DNA of 64,000 bases from Gallionella sp. (GTDB lineage: Bacteria; Pseudomonadota; Gammaproteobacteria; Burkholderiales; Gallionellaceae): assembly GCA_028687575.1 (NCBI GenBank), contig JAQTZW010000007.1:62001-126000 (forward strand). Reading direction: 5' to 3'. Position 1 is the stretch's first letter. Every line of letters starts with the position of its first letter. Of the stretch, positions 12,434-22,735 are shown in pieces. Under the pieces are notes generated by a model that made no database searches, was not told the DNA's origin, and saw only the letters and a list, made by a program, of their open reading frames with translations. The position numbers and the translations under genes were made by a program.

Positions 12434-13498
12434 ATGGCATTAGTATCTTTGCGTCAACTTCTCGACCATGCAGCTGAGAATAGCTACGGTTTGCCAGCTT
12501 TCAACGTCAACAACCTGGAACAGGTCAAGGCGATCATGGAAGCCGCTGACGAATGTAACAGCCCGGTCATCATGCAGGGTTCCGCAGGTGCGCGTAAGTA
12601 CGCTGGCGAAGCATTCCTGCGTCACCTGATCGAAGCTGCAGTTGAAATGTACCCACACATTCCTGTGGTAATGCATCAGGATCACGGCGCGTCCCCAGCC
12701 ATCTGTATTCAGGCCATCAAGTCTGGTTTCTCCAGCGTGATGATGGACGGTTCCTTGATGGCAGACGGCAAGACACCTTCTTCCTTCGAGTACAACGTTA
12801 ACGTATCCCGTCAGGTAGTAGAGATGTCCCACGCTGTCGGCGTTTCCGTTGAAGGCGAACTGGGTTGCCTGGGTTCTCTGGAATCCGGTCACGGTGAAAA
12901 GGAAGACGGCCACGGTGCGGAAGGCGTTCTGTCCCACGACCAGTTGCTGACTGACCCTAATGAAGCTGCTGAATTCGTCAAGCTGACTCAGGTTGACGCG
13001 CTGGCAATCGCCATCGGTACATCCCACGGTGCTTACAAGTTCACCAAGCCGCCCACAGGCGATACTTTGGCGATCAGCCGCATCAAGGAAATTCACGCAC
13101 GTATCCCTAACACCCACCTGGTGATGCACGGTTCTTCTTCCGTGCCACAAGAGTGGCTGGAAGTGATCAACAAGTTCGGCGGTGCAATGCCCCAAACTTA
13201 CGGCGTTCCTGTTGAGGAAATCGTTGAAGGCATCAAGCATGGCGTACGCAAGGTGAATATTGACACCGACCTGCGCATGGCATCTACAGGTTCGACTCGT
13301 CGCTATCTGTCTGAGAATCCAAAGGACTTCGATCCACGCAAGTTCTTGGCTGAAACAACCAAGGCGATGAAGGCAATCTGCAAAGCCCGTTATGAAGCAT
13401 TTGGTTGCGCTGGTCAGGCTGGCAAAATCAAGCCTATCTCACTGGATGCGATGGCGATGCGCTATATCAAGGGCGAACTGAACGCTGTCATCAAGTAA
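12434..13498 (+). CDS. fba: Fructose-bisphosphate aldolase, class II
   Basis: [36 protein letters not shown]. Confidence 0.97.
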   Translation: MALVSLRQLLDHAAENSYGLPAFNVNNLEQVKAIMEAADECNSPVIMQGSAGARKYAGEAFLRHLIEAAVEMYPHIPVVMHQDHGASPAICIQAIKSGFSSVMMDGSLMADGKTPSSFEYNVNVSRQVVEMSHAVGVSVEGELGCLGSLESGHGEKEDGHGAEGVLSHDQLLTDPNEAAEFVKLTQVDALAIAIGTSHGAYKFTKPPTGDTLAISRIKEIHARIPNTHLVMHGSSSVPQEWLEVINKFGGAMPQTYGVPVEEIVEGIKHGVRKVNIDTDLRMASTGSTRRYLSENPKDFDPRKFLAETTKAMKAICKARYEAFGCAGQAGKIKPISLDAMAMRYIKGELNAVIK

Positions 13499-13516
13499 GC
13501 GTAAGTAAGCAATAAC

Positions 13517-13545
13517 AAAAAGGCGACCTTCGGGTCGCCTTTTTG
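13517..13545 (+). terminator. Rho-independent terminator after fba
   Basis: aaaaaggcgacc-ttcg-ggtcgccttttt hairpin with T tract. Confidence 0.92.
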
Positions 13546-13716
13546 TTTGCACGGAGAAGTCTGATAAACGGCAACCAAAAAACCGACAAGTGGAAAGGCA
13601 ACTTACCAATTAAATATTGCTGACAGGTAGAATCAATCCGCACTATCAAGATCACAAACAGAAAGGAAGCCAGCCAATGCGAATGCAATTCTGCATAACA
13701 ATTGGCGCTGAAAAAT

Positions 13717-16572
13717 ATGAACCAGAAAATATTATTGACACTGGTGTTGCTGCTATCGGGTTTGAGTGGCATTTCGTATGAAATTCTTTATGGCAGGATA
13801 CTGGGTGGGATTCTTGGCGACCAATTCGCAGTGTCCTCGGCTGTACTGATTACCTTCCTGTTAGGCATAGGCGTAGGGGCGCGTTATGCCCACAGATTGT
13901 GGAGCAAGCTCTGGCTGATAGAGGGCATGATAGGCGTTTACGGTATCAGTTTTGCCTTGTCGCGCGATGCGATAGAGCACCTGCTGTACAACGGGATGAG
14001 CTTTTTGCCTAGCCTGGCTGGGCCGATACTACTCGGAACGGTACTGTTGCTATTGCCTGCGCTAATGCTGGGTTGCAGTGTTCCACTGTTCGCAGGATAT
14101 ATTGAGCGCATGAACAATAGTCCGATGTTCTCGCGCGTCTATTCGATCTATAACTTCGGCGCAGCTGCTACGGCACTGCTGATCGAATTCTGGCTGATAC
14201 GACAATTCGGCATCACTGGCACGGTTATCGTGTTCGGCTCGGTGAATTTACTGGCCGCAGGCCTGCTGTATCTGTCGGCAAAGGACATCGCCGCCGTAGC
14301 GCCGGTCATCGAGGAGGCCAGCGATAGCAAACTGCCCCGCAACCATATCGTGGCTTTACTACTGGTAAGCGTGGCATCTGCCGTGTTCCAGTTGTTTATG
14401 GTGAAGATGGCCGAATTGATGTACGGGCCGTTCCGCGAATCGTTCGCATTTGTGCTGGCCATCATCCTGTTCGGCATCTCGTTCGGTGCATTCCTGGTCA
14501 AACGCCTGAATGTCAATTTCGCAAAGTTGATGATGGCCAATGTGATCGGCCTGCTGCTGTTTATCGTGCTGTTTCGCGATCTCTTATACGTCTATGCCGA
14601 CTTGTACGAAAAGGCAATTTCACACGGCGAAGCGATATGGATTTTGAAAGGCGGCATTTTGGTCCTGCTGATGGGCATCCCAGCGGTGACATTCGGGGCG
14701 ACCATTCCGGCATTGCTGGATACCAAAAGCGAAGTGGCAAAGGAATCAGGCTATCTGCTGTACCTGAGTTCGCTGGCGAATGTAGGCGGCTTCCTGTTGA
14801 TGGCGCTGGTACTGCATCAATATCTGGATTATGGCGTACAGTTGCTGGTGATCAGCGCACTAACCACCGCAGCACTGATCGCCTACAAATGGAAATCCGG
14901 CAAGAGTTGGCGCGACTACCGCATGTCAGCCGCAGCACTGCTGGTATTGCTCGCCACGGCAGGTTGGCATCACTGGAAATGGGATGAGGACCTGCTCTAC
15001 CTGAGCTACACCTCGTTCCACAGCGCAGCAGACATGGAGAGTGACCGCAAGGCATTCAACTTCCCGGAAAAGTTCAAGGGCTACCAGGACGTGTTCTCAA
15101 TCAACTGGACGAATGGCAACCCCTATTTCTTCATCAATGGCTATATCAGCATTCCGATGAACAACCCGTCAGAAAAGATCGTCGGGACCATAGGGCCGAT
15201 GTTCTCCCCGGTCACAAAAGAGGCGCTGGTGTTGGGGCTGGGCAGTGGTGCGACGGCATCTGCGGTCGGATTGTTGTACGACCATACCGACGTGGTAGAG
15301 ATCAATCCGGTGGTGCGTGACAACCAGTTCCGCATGAAGCAGTGGAACTTCGACATCGAGCACAACCCAAGGGTTAACATCGTGGTGGACGACGGCATCC
15401 ACTACATCCAGTCGGTGGACAAGCGCTACGACATGATTTTGAACACCGTGACCTCGCCGCTGTACTTCAGTTCGTCGAAACTCTACACCGTAGATTTTTT
15501 TGACAAGATCAAGCGCCGCCTGAATCCTGAAGGTGTTTACCTGACCTGGATGGATTCGCGTATCGGCAGCGATGGGGCGCGTATCATCCTCAACACGTTG
15601 AGGCAGAAATTCAAGCATTGCTCCATCGTGTTTATAAAATCGGGCTATTACCTGCTGCTGGCTTCTGACGAGCCCGTCAAGTTGCGCCATCCCGATCTGG
15701 TGGCAAAAGCCCCGCAGCTGGAGACCTTCCTGCTGGAACACAAGATCGTACCGCGCTCACTGGGTTATAACGTGCTGAGTTCCGAAGTGTTCACTGATAA
15801 ATTGAAATTCGACGCACCCGTCAACACCATAGACCAACCGGTGCTGGAATTCGCGATGGCCAGTCTCAAGAAGAAGGAGTTCAAGGAATTCCAGATGAAG
15901 ATATATGACACGGTTAGTCTGGAGGATGTGGAGGCATCCGTCGAGCCGGCGATGAAATACGATCCGGTAGAGCATCTTGCACACATCCAGATGGCGTTGA
16001 AGGGATCTACCATCGCTGACCGCTTCACGCAATTGGGACGATTGTATGTGCGCGATGTGGACAGCCGGGTGGACGATGCCACGCTGGTGGTGTACCAGAT
16101 CATGGCCGAAAAGCTGAATGATGCCGAATCACATCATTTGCTGGGCGACCAATACCGCTTGAGAGAACGATATTCTGAGGCGGTTGAAGAATACCGCAAG
16201 GCACTGCAACTGGATCCGCAACACCGCGACACCTTGTTCAATCTGGCCGCCAGCCAGGAATATCAGGGCTTGCTGGATGAGGCATTCCAGAACTACCAAT
16301 TGTCAGGAAAACAAAACCCCAAGGATATGGATGTGCCGTTCAGACTCGCAAGAATCAGCCTGAAGCAGGGCAAGATTACGGAAGCACTGGAATATATCCA
16401 GCAGAAACTGGACAAGGAGCCATCCGAGAAGGCGTATGCACTGAAAGCTCACATCCTGACCGCTGCCGGCAAACGTGACGAGGCGGTGGAGGCCTATCGG
16501 GGGGTGCTGGCGTTCAACCCGGACGATGCCGAGGCGCAGTACGAGGTTAATCAGGCGCAGGCAAAATGGTGA
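13717..16572 (+). CDS. Multi-TM membrane protein fused to spermidine-synthase-like domain and C-terminal TPRs
   Basis: N-terminal hydrophobic helices (LLLSGLSGISYEILYGRILGGILGDQFAVSSAVLITFLLGIGVG), SpeE-like VLGLGSGATASAV...DVVEINPVVRDN...DDGIHYI, TPR-like C-terminus (YRKALQLDPQHRDTLFNLAASQEYQG). Confidence 0.82.
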   Translation: MNQKILLTLVLLLSGLSGISYEILYGRILGGILGDQFAVSSAVLITFLLGIGVGARYAHRLWSKLWLIEGMIGVYGISFALSRDAIEHLLYNGMSFLPSLAGPILLGTVLLLLPALMLGCSVPLFAGYIERMNNSPMFSRVYSIYNFGAAATALLIEFWLIRQFGITGTVIVFGSVNLLAAGLLYLSAKDIAAVAPVIEEASDSKLPRNHIVALLLVSVASAVFQLFMVKMAELMYGPFRESFAFVLAIILFGISFGAFLVKRLNVNFAKLMMANVIGLLLFIVLFRDLLYVYADLYEKAISHGEAIWILKGGILVLLMGIPAVTFGATIPALLDTKSEVAKESGYLLYLSSLANVGGFLLMALVLHQYLDYGVQLLVISALTTAALIAYKWKSGKSWRDYRMSAAALLVLLATAGWHHWKWDEDLLYLSYTSFHSAADMESDRKAFNFPEKFKGYQDVFSINWTNGNPYFFINGYISIPMNNPSEKIVGTIGPMFSPVTKEALVLGLGSGATASAVGLLYDHTDVVEINPVVRDNQFRMKQWNFDIEHNPRVNIVVDDGIHYIQSVDKRYDMILNTVTSPLYFSSSKLYTVDFFDKIKRRLNPEGVYLTWMDSRIGSDGARIILNTLRQKFKHCSIVFIKSGYYLLLASDEPVKLRHPDLVAKAPQLETFLLEHKIVPRSLGYNVLSSEVFTDKLKFDAPVNTIDQPVLEFAMASLKKKEFKEFQMKIYDTVSLEDVEASVEPAMKYDPVEHLAHIQMALKGSTIADRFTQLGRLYVRDVDSRVDDATLVVYQIMAEKLNDAESHHLLGDQYRLRERYSEAVEEYRKALQLDPQHRDTLFNLAASQEYQGLLDEAFQNYQLSGKQNPKDMDVPFRLARISLKQGKITEALEYIQQKLDKEPSEKAYALKAHILTAAGKRDEAVEAYRGVLAFNPDDAEAQYEVNQAQAKW

Positions 16573-16609
16573 TGCGATGAACGGGGTGCGCCAGCATCCC
16601 CGGGCTGCA

Positions 16610-17422
16610 TCATGCGTACGCTGACGGAAGCTTGATTGCCTCGACCGGATGCCCCCACAGTAGCGACATGATATGGCTAGCCTGTTCGGGCTCGCCGCTG
16701 GTAAAGAAGCTGGCCGAAGAATCGCCGCCGGATGAGTTTGCAGGTAGTTCGGTCAGCAGCCTGTGCTGCAAATGGCGCGCTACCGCAGCACCGGTATCCA
16801 CCAGCGTGACATTGTCACCGGCAACTTCACGGATCAGCCGGGCAAGGAAAGGATAGTGTGTACAGCCCAGTATCAGCGTGTCGGCCCCTTTTTCCAACAG
16901 CGGCGCGCTATAACGCTCGATCAGTTCGCGGGTGTAAATGCCGTGCAGATCCCCGGCCTCCACCTGTTCGACCAGCCCCGGGCAGCCCTGCGTGACAATC
17001 TTCACATTACCGGCATAACGTTCCAGCAGCGCTGCGAAGCGAGCACTTTCCAGCGTCCCTATGGTGGCCAGCACGCCAACCACGCCGCTGCGGGTGGCGG
17101 CGACGGCAGGTTTGACGGCGGGTTCCATACCGATAATGGGTAAGGTGAATTGTTGGCGTAAGGTGGCGGCGGCAGCGGCAGTCGCCGTGTTACAGGCGAT
17201 GACGATGGCATCCGCACCCTGTTCGACCATGAAGCGCGTGAGCTTTACCGAACGCTGTTCGATATAGTGCGGCGACTTGTCGCCATAGGGGACATGAGCA
17301 GAGTCGGCGACATAAAGGAGACGGGCGGTAGGCAGTGTGTTGCGGATGTGGCGCAGCACCGACAGGCCGCCTACTCCGGAATCAAAAACGCCTATCGTTA
17401 CCGATGCAGTCGCCACGTCCAA
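16610..17422 (-). CDS. murI: Glutamate racemase
   Basis: GVFDSGVGGLSVLRHI, VIACNTATAAA, LILGCTHYPFL. Confidence 0.97.
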   Translation of the reverse strand: MDVATASVTIGVFDSGVGGLSVLRHIRNTLPTARLLYVADSAHVPYGDKSPHYIEQRSVKLTRFMVEQGADAIVIACNTATAAAAATLRQQFTLPIIGMEPAVKPAVAATRSGVVGVLATIGTLESARFAALLERYAGNVKIVTQGCPGLVEQVEAGDLHGIYTRELIERYSAPLLEKGADTLILGCTHYPFLARLIREVAGDNVTLVDTGAAVARHLQHRLLTELPANSSGGDSSASFFTSGEPEQASHIMSLLWGHPVEAIKLPSAYA

Positions 17423-17434
17423 ATGAGCGATCTG

Positions 17435-19033
17435 TTAAACCAGCATGCCCTGGTCGCGCAGATATTCTTCGTAGCTGCCGTGGTAGTCGGTCACGCCTTT
17501 ATCGGAAATCTCGATGATGCGGGTCGCCAGCGAAGAAACGAATTCGCGGTCGTGACTGACGAAGACCACCGTCCCCTTGTATTGGTCGAGGGCATCATTG
17601 AGTGACTCGATGGATTCCATGTCCATGTGGTTGGTAGGCTCGTCCATCAACAACACATTGGGACGCAGCAGCATCAGCTTGCCGAACATCATGCGCCCCT
17701 TCTCGCCGCCGGACAGCACCTGAACATTCTTCAGCGCATCATCGCCGGAGAACAGCAGTCTGCCCAACGTGGCGCGCACCACCTGGTCATCATCGTGCGG
17801 GCCACGGCAATCCGTCATCCATTCGACCATTTGCTTGTCCTCGGCGAAATCGTGGCTGTGATCCTGCGCGTAGTAGCCGATGCGCGCCTTCTCTGCCCAT
17901 TTGATCGTGCCGGTGTCCGCAGCCAGATCGTTCGCCAGGCAACGCAACATGGTGGTTTTGCCGATGCCATTCGGGCCGATGATGGCGACTTTTTCACCCG
18001 CATCAATACGGAAATTGACATTCGAGAACAAGACTTTGTCGTAACCCTTGGACATCTGCTGCACCTCGACGGCCGTGCGGTGCAGTTTGTCGCGCTCGTC
18101 GAATTCGAAGCGGATGAATGGGTACTGGCGGCTGGACGGTTTGATGTCCTCGATCTTGATCTTGTCAATCTGGCGGGCGCGCGAAGTGGCCTGTTTGGCT
18201 TTGGAGGCGTTCGCGGAGAAACGGGCGACGAAGGCCTTCAGTTCAGCGACCTTCTCCTTGGCTTTGGCATTGTCGGCGGCCTGTTGCTCGCGCGCCTGTG
18301 AAGAAGCCAGCATGTAGTCGTCATAGTTACCCGGATAGGTAGTGATCTTGCCATAGTCCAGATCAGCCATATGGGTGCACACGCTGTTCAGGAAGTGGCG
18401 GTCATGCGAGATGATGACCATGGTGCAGGTGCGCGCGTTGAGGATATTTTCCAGCCAGCGGATGGTATTGATGTCCAGATTGTTGGTTGGTTCGTCCAGC
18501 AGCAGGATGTCCGGGTTGGAAAACAGCGCCTGTGCCAGCAGCACGCGTAGCTTGAAGCCCGGTGCGACCTCGCGCATCGGCCCGTGGTGCAAGTCAATGG
18601 CGATGCCCAGACCCAGCAGCAATTCACCGCTGCGTGCTTCGGCGGTATAGCCGTCGTACTCGGCGAACGTCGCCTCCAGATCGGCGGCGCGCATGTAGTC
18701 TTCTTCGGTGGCATCCGGGTTGGCATAGATCGCATCGCGTTCGCTCATCGCCTCCCACATCTCGGCGTGTCCCATCATCACCACGTCCAGCACGCGCATA
18801 TCCTCGTAGGCGAACTGGTCCTGGCGCAATTTACCCAGTCGTTCGCCGGAATCCAGCATCACTTCGCCGGCCGTCTGAACCAGATCGCGCCCGAGGATTT
18901 TCATGAACGTGGATTTGCCGCACCCGTTCGCGCCGATCAGGCCGTAGCGGTTGCCGTCGCCGAATTTGACGGAGACATTCTCGAACAGGGGCTTGGCCCC
19001 GAATTGCATGGTGATGTTGGCGGTGGAGAGCAT
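17435..19033 (-). CDS. ybiT: ABC-F family ATPase, YbiT-like
   Basis: [42 protein letters not shown]; two Walker A/LSGGE sets; closely resembles remembered E. coli YbiT. Confidence 0.9.
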   Translation of the reverse strand: MLSTANITMQFGAKPLFENVSVKFGDGNRYGLIGANGCGKSTFMKILGRDLVQTAGEVMLDSGERLGKLRQDQFAYEDMRVLDVVMMGHAEMWEAMSERDAIYANPDATEEDYMRAADLEATFAEYDGYTAEARSGELLLGLGIAIDLHHGPMREVAPGFKLRVLLAQALFSNPDILLLDEPTNNLDINTIRWLENILNARTCTMVIISHDRHFLNSVCTHMADLDYGKITTYPGNYDDYMLASSQAREQQAADNAKAKEKVAELKAFVARFSANASKAKQATSRARQIDKIKIEDIKPSSRQYPFIRFEFDERDKLHRTAVEVQQMSKGYDKVLFSNVNFRIDAGEKVAIIGPNGIGKTTMLRCLANDLAADTGTIKWAEKARIGYYAQDHSHDFAEDKQMVEWMTDCRGPHDDDQVVRATLGRLLFSGDDALKNVQVLSGGEKGRMMFGKLMLLRPNVLLMDEPTNHMDMESIESLNDALDQYKGTVVFVSHDREFVSSLATRIIEISDKGVTDYHGSYEEYLRDQGMLV

Positions 19034-19121
19034 GAAAGATTCGAGCGGATTTATTCGGGCCGCGATTTTAGCATCATTCACGTCCCGACATGAATCGCAC
19101 CGGGCTTTGTGCATCGCTCCA

Positions 19122-19143
19122 CCCCCCCCTATTCAGGGGGGGC
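19122..19143. repeat. Short inverted repeat C8-tattca-G7
   Basis: ccccccccta ttcaggggggg in the ybiT/histidine-kinase intergenic region. Confidence 0.6.
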
Positions 19144-19174
19144 GAAGCGGCAACAAGTAAGCTATGCTTGCGCC

Positions 19175-21100
19175 ATGCTTGCCCGCTTGATTTCCCATTT
19201 TTCTCCCAATCACGAACGCGGGAGGTTGTTACTGTCGCTGGTGGCGGTAATGGCGGGGCTTGCACTATTATTTGTCTCACTCACATTGGCCCGCACCGAC
19301 ACTGTCGGAGTGCGCGAATATGACCGGGCCGACTTCATGCTGGGGCCAGCCGGCCTCATCCCTTCGGCTACAGACGGTCGCTGGCAACCGCTGTTGCTGC
19401 CCGACCTGTGGTGGCACAGAAAACTGATTGCCGACAGCGGCTGGTATCGGCTGCAAGTGCCGGTTGATCACATCCCGGATCAGTTGCAGGGCATCTATTT
19501 ATTCCGCATCCACATGAATGCAGCGGTCTACCTCAACGGGCAATTGCTGGGGGACGGCGGCAGCATGGCCGAGCCGCTGGCACGCAACTGGAATCGGCCA
19601 CTGTATTTCAATGTGCCGAAATCGCTGTGGCGGGTAGGCAACAATGAGTTGTTGATCAACCTGAGGACGTACCCGGGTTTCGGTATGATGGCCGCGCCAC
19701 AGATCGCAGCCGATAGCGTGTTGAAGCCGCGCTACCTGTGGCGGCAACTCCTGCAAAACGAACTGAGCTTTGCCTTCACGCTGATGCTCTCCACCGTCGG
19801 CCTGTACATACTGAGCTTCTGGCTGGGGCGCAGAAAGGAATATGCCTACCTGTGGTTTGCGGTTTCCTGCTTCTGTTGGGCATTTTTTAACAGCTCGTTA
19901 TTCGTGCGCTACGCCTTCTTTTCACCCGAGCTATACCAAAAATTTACCCATGTTGCGCTGGATTTCTGGATGTTGTTTCTGGTGGGTTTCATGCACCGCT
20001 ACCTGGGGTTGGTAAAGGTAGGGCTGGAGCGCGCGCTGTTTGGCGCACAGACGCTATTCGGGCTGGCGTTCATCGCGTTGCCGATGACGCGGGGATACAA
20101 CATCACACATGTTTCCCATGCGCTGACATTGTTGCTGGCCGTTTATCTGGCTTTAATGTCATGGCGAAATTGGCAAAAACGCCCGACCGTGGAGTCGTTG
20201 ACCATGGCGCTGGTATTCGTGCTGCTGGTATTTGCTGGGCTGCATGATTGGCTGATGGAAAACCCGTTGCCGGGCTGGCTGCCATGGGAGATGTTGGTCA
20301 GTATGTGGCGTAACCAGTTTCACTTTCTGTTCTTCATGGTTCCGGTGCTGATCCTGTTCATCACCTGGCATCTCACCCAGCGCTTTGTCGCGGCATTGAA
20401 CGAGAAGGAACAACTGAACCGGGAACTGGAAGCACGCGTCGCGGCGGCACAGCAGCAACTGGCGGCCAGCTTCGAGGCTCGCCAGCAACTGGAACGGGCA
20501 CAGGCTGCTGCACTGGAAAGAGAACGCATCTATCGGGATTTACACGACGATGTCGGCGCAAAATTGCTGGGATTGGTCATCTCGGCGCAGCGGGCCAGCC
20601 TGCCACGCGAGGCTGACCTTGCGCGTTCTGCGTTGCAGGATTTGCGCGATGTGGTTTCCCGTTCGGCGCACTCAAGCACGCCTCTGGGCGACTTGCTGGC
20701 CGATCTGCGTGCGGAGACCGAGCAGCGCGTGAAGGCGGCCGGTCTTGAGCTAGAGTGGAAATTCCCCGAAAACGAGACCGTGCTTCCGGTCAGTGCCGAT
20801 GCCGCGCTGAATATGAGCCGCATCGTGCGTGAGGCGGTGACTAACATACTGCGGCATGCCGAAGCCGACAGGGTCGAAATTGCTACGCAACTAACGCCAC
20901 AGAAATTTATCCTTGCGGTGAGTGACAATGGCAGAGGGTGCCCATCATCCGATGTCAGGCCACACCGGGGTATGACCGGCATGCAGGCGCGCGCGGCTGC
21001 CCTGAATGGCACGTTAAACTGGGAATTCATCGAGCCGCAAGGTTGCAGGGTGACGTTGGATATGCCGATCTCAGGGCTTATGACGGAAAGGCCGAGATGA
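19175..21100 (+). CDS. 7TM-DISM-type sensor histidine kinase (HisKA_3/NarX-like)
   Basis: Extracytoplasmic beta-rich region, about 7 TM helices, coiled coil, ERERIYRDLHDDVGAKLLGLV H-box, NILRHAEADRVEI and DNGRG. Confidence 0.85.
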   Translation: MLARLISHFSPNHERGRLLLSLVAVMAGLALLFVSLTLARTDTVGVREYDRADFMLGPAGLIPSATDGRWQPLLLPDLWWHRKLIADSGWYRLQVPVDHIPDQLQGIYLFRIHMNAAVYLNGQLLGDGGSMAEPLARNWNRPLYFNVPKSLWRVGNNELLINLRTYPGFGMMAAPQIAADSVLKPRYLWRQLLQNELSFAFTLMLSTVGLYILSFWLGRRKEYAYLWFAVSCFCWAFFNSSLFVRYAFFSPELYQKFTHVALDFWMLFLVGFMHRYLGLVKVGLERALFGAQTLFGLAFIALPMTRGYNITHVSHALTLLLAVYLALMSWRNWQKRPTVESLTMALVFVLLVFAGLHDWLMENPLPGWLPWEMLVSMWRNQFHFLFFMVPVLILFITWHLTQRFVAALNEKEQLNRELEARVAAAQQQLAASFEARQQLERAQAAALERERIYRDLHDDVGAKLLGLVISAQRASLPREADLARSALQDLRDVVSRSAHSSTPLGDLLADLRAETEQRVKAAGLELEWKFPENETVLPVSADAALNMSRIVREAVTNILRHAEADRVEIATQLTPQKFILAVSDNGRGCPSSDVRPHRGMTGMQARAAALNGTLNWEFIEPQGCRVTLDMPISGLMTERPR

Positions 21101-21202
21101 GGCCGGAGCCTTGATGCCCATCGGGAAGATGCGGCTGGCGAGCGTGTCCGCCGTGATATTCCATGAATAACAATTGACAGAAATACTCAACAGGGGGGGG
21201 GT

Positions 21203-21841
21203 ATGGGGCGGTATGTTGTTGCGGGCGTTTGCTTGTTGTTCGTCTCCAGTGCACAGGCGGACGAAAGCGGTTTTTATGTTTCGGGTGCGGCTGGACAAAC
21301 GTTTATTGCCTATCCAGGCGTAACCACCGATCTTGCCGTCCGTCAGTTGAAAGTGGCTGGCGTTCCGGTGGTAACAGGCGTGAATTCGAGTTATACGCGC
21401 AACCCGTTGGCTTATCGCTTGTACCTCGGCTATCAATTCGACCAATACTGGGCGCTGGAAGGCGGTTATACCGATTTTGGTCACGTTCAATACAAGGCAC
21501 TGGTCAGCACTCTGCTGGGCGGACTGTACGGCAGCGAGGTGGCCGGCACGACCGCCTGGAGTATGACGGCGGTTGGCCGCTATCCGCTGACGGATGAGTT
21601 GAAGCTGGTCGGCAAACTGGGCGTCGCACGCAGCAAGAATACCAGCCAGGTCGTAGTGTTGCCGGCTGTGGTCAGCATGGCGGGCGCTTCGGACAATCTT
21701 GCCCGCACCGCAGTAACTTTCGGATTTGGCTTGCAGTATCAAATGACCGATAACTGGGAGTTCAGGGCGGACTGGGACCATTTCAGGGCCAGCAGCACAC
21801 CGCTGGTCGTGGTGTCTGCCGGGCTGACACGGCGATTCTGA
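21203..21841 (+). CDS. Outer-membrane beta-barrel protein (OmpA/opacity-like)
   Basis: Signal peptide MGRYVVAGVCLLFVSSAQA; GFYVSGAAGQTF, LGYQFDQYWALEGGYTDFG; C-terminal ...GLTRRF ending in F. Confidence 0.8.
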   Translation: MGRYVVAGVCLLFVSSAQADESGFYVSGAAGQTFIAYPGVTTDLAVRQLKVAGVPVVTGVNSSYTRNPLAYRLYLGYQFDQYWALEGGYTDFGHVQYKALVSTLLGGLYGSEVAGTTAWSMTAVGRYPLTDELKLVGKLGVARSKNTSQVVVLPAVVSMAGASDNLARTAVTFGFGLQYQMTDNWEFRADWDHFRASSTPLVVVSAGLTRRF

Positions 21842-21914
21842 GCAGCCTAAACGGTCACCTTGCCCCCGAAACTCGGGGGATGAAAGATGCCCCGATTAGG
21901 CTATTATCGGCAAC

Positions 21915-22544
21915 ATGAAAACAGCCCTGATCGTTGATGACATCACTGACGCCCAAATATGGCTGGGCCAGGCATTGGCGGCGGTATTTCCGGGAATCGA
22001 ATGGCATTGCACCGGGAGTCTCGCCGAGGCGCGCGCTTGGCTTGGTACGCATCCGGCGCCCGATCTTGCGTTGATAGACCTCGGATTGCCGGACGGCAGC
22101 GGGGTCGATCTGATTGCCGAATTGAATACGACCGCCCCCAATACTTTGTGTGTAGTGGCCAGCATATTTGATGACAACCAGCACTTGTTCCCGGCATTGC
22201 GAGCGGGGGCGCGTGGCTATGTACTGAAAGACCAGACGCAGTCACAGATCATCGAATTGCTCAAAGGCATCTCCGAAGGGAATCCGCCTTTATCACCAGC
22301 GATTGCGCGCAAGATGTTGGGCTATTTCCAGCCCGTCGCGGAGCCTGCCCACCCGCAACTAACTGCCCGCGAAACGGAAGTTTTGCGCTGTATCGCCAAG
22401 GGATTGACGATGGCAGAAGCGGCAAAGTTGCTGACGTTGAGTCCGCACACCGTGTCGGGCTATGTGAAGGACATCTATCGCAAGCTCAATGTCTCTTCTC
22501 GCGCAGAAGCGGCGTTGAGCGCACGGAATATGGGTTTGGTTTGA
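21915..22544 (+). CDS. NarL/LuxR-family response regulator
   Basis: TALIVDDITDAQ, LIDLGLPDGSG, LTARETEVLRCIAKGLTMAEAAKLLTLSPHTVSGYVKDIYRKL. Confidence 0.92.
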   Translation: MKTALIVDDITDAQIWLGQALAAVFPGIEWHCTGSLAEARAWLGTHPAPDLALIDLGLPDGSGVDLIAELNTTAPNTLCVVASIFDDNQHLFPALRAGARGYVLKDQTQSQIIELLKGISEGNPPLSPAIARKMLGYFQPVAEPAHPQLTARETEVLRCIAKGLTMAEAAKLLTLSPHTVSGYVKDIYRKLNVSSRAEAALSARNMGLV

Positions 22545-22735
22545 CCCTTGGGCTGTGGGCCGTTCCGCTCAGCAAGCCGTGTTCACTTCCCTTCTGTTCT
22601 CCCATTTCACCCCCTGAACGCGGGATTGTTAGCCGCCTGTCGACTCATTACGATGCGTGGGAATCGGGCAGTTCCCATCAAGCGGGTGACTGGATGCCGA
22701 TGGGAATCGCCACCTACCAACGACTCGGGGGAGTA

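Noticed and set aside
13501-13716. Possible extra small gene between fba and the membrane fusion protein
   Set aside because: Contains fba terminator; no ORF with SD and sensible composition.
22541-22735. N-terminal 65 codons of the Slam-like ORF
   Set aside because: Not signal-peptide-like and precedes a good SD/ATG with a clear signal peptide at 22736.
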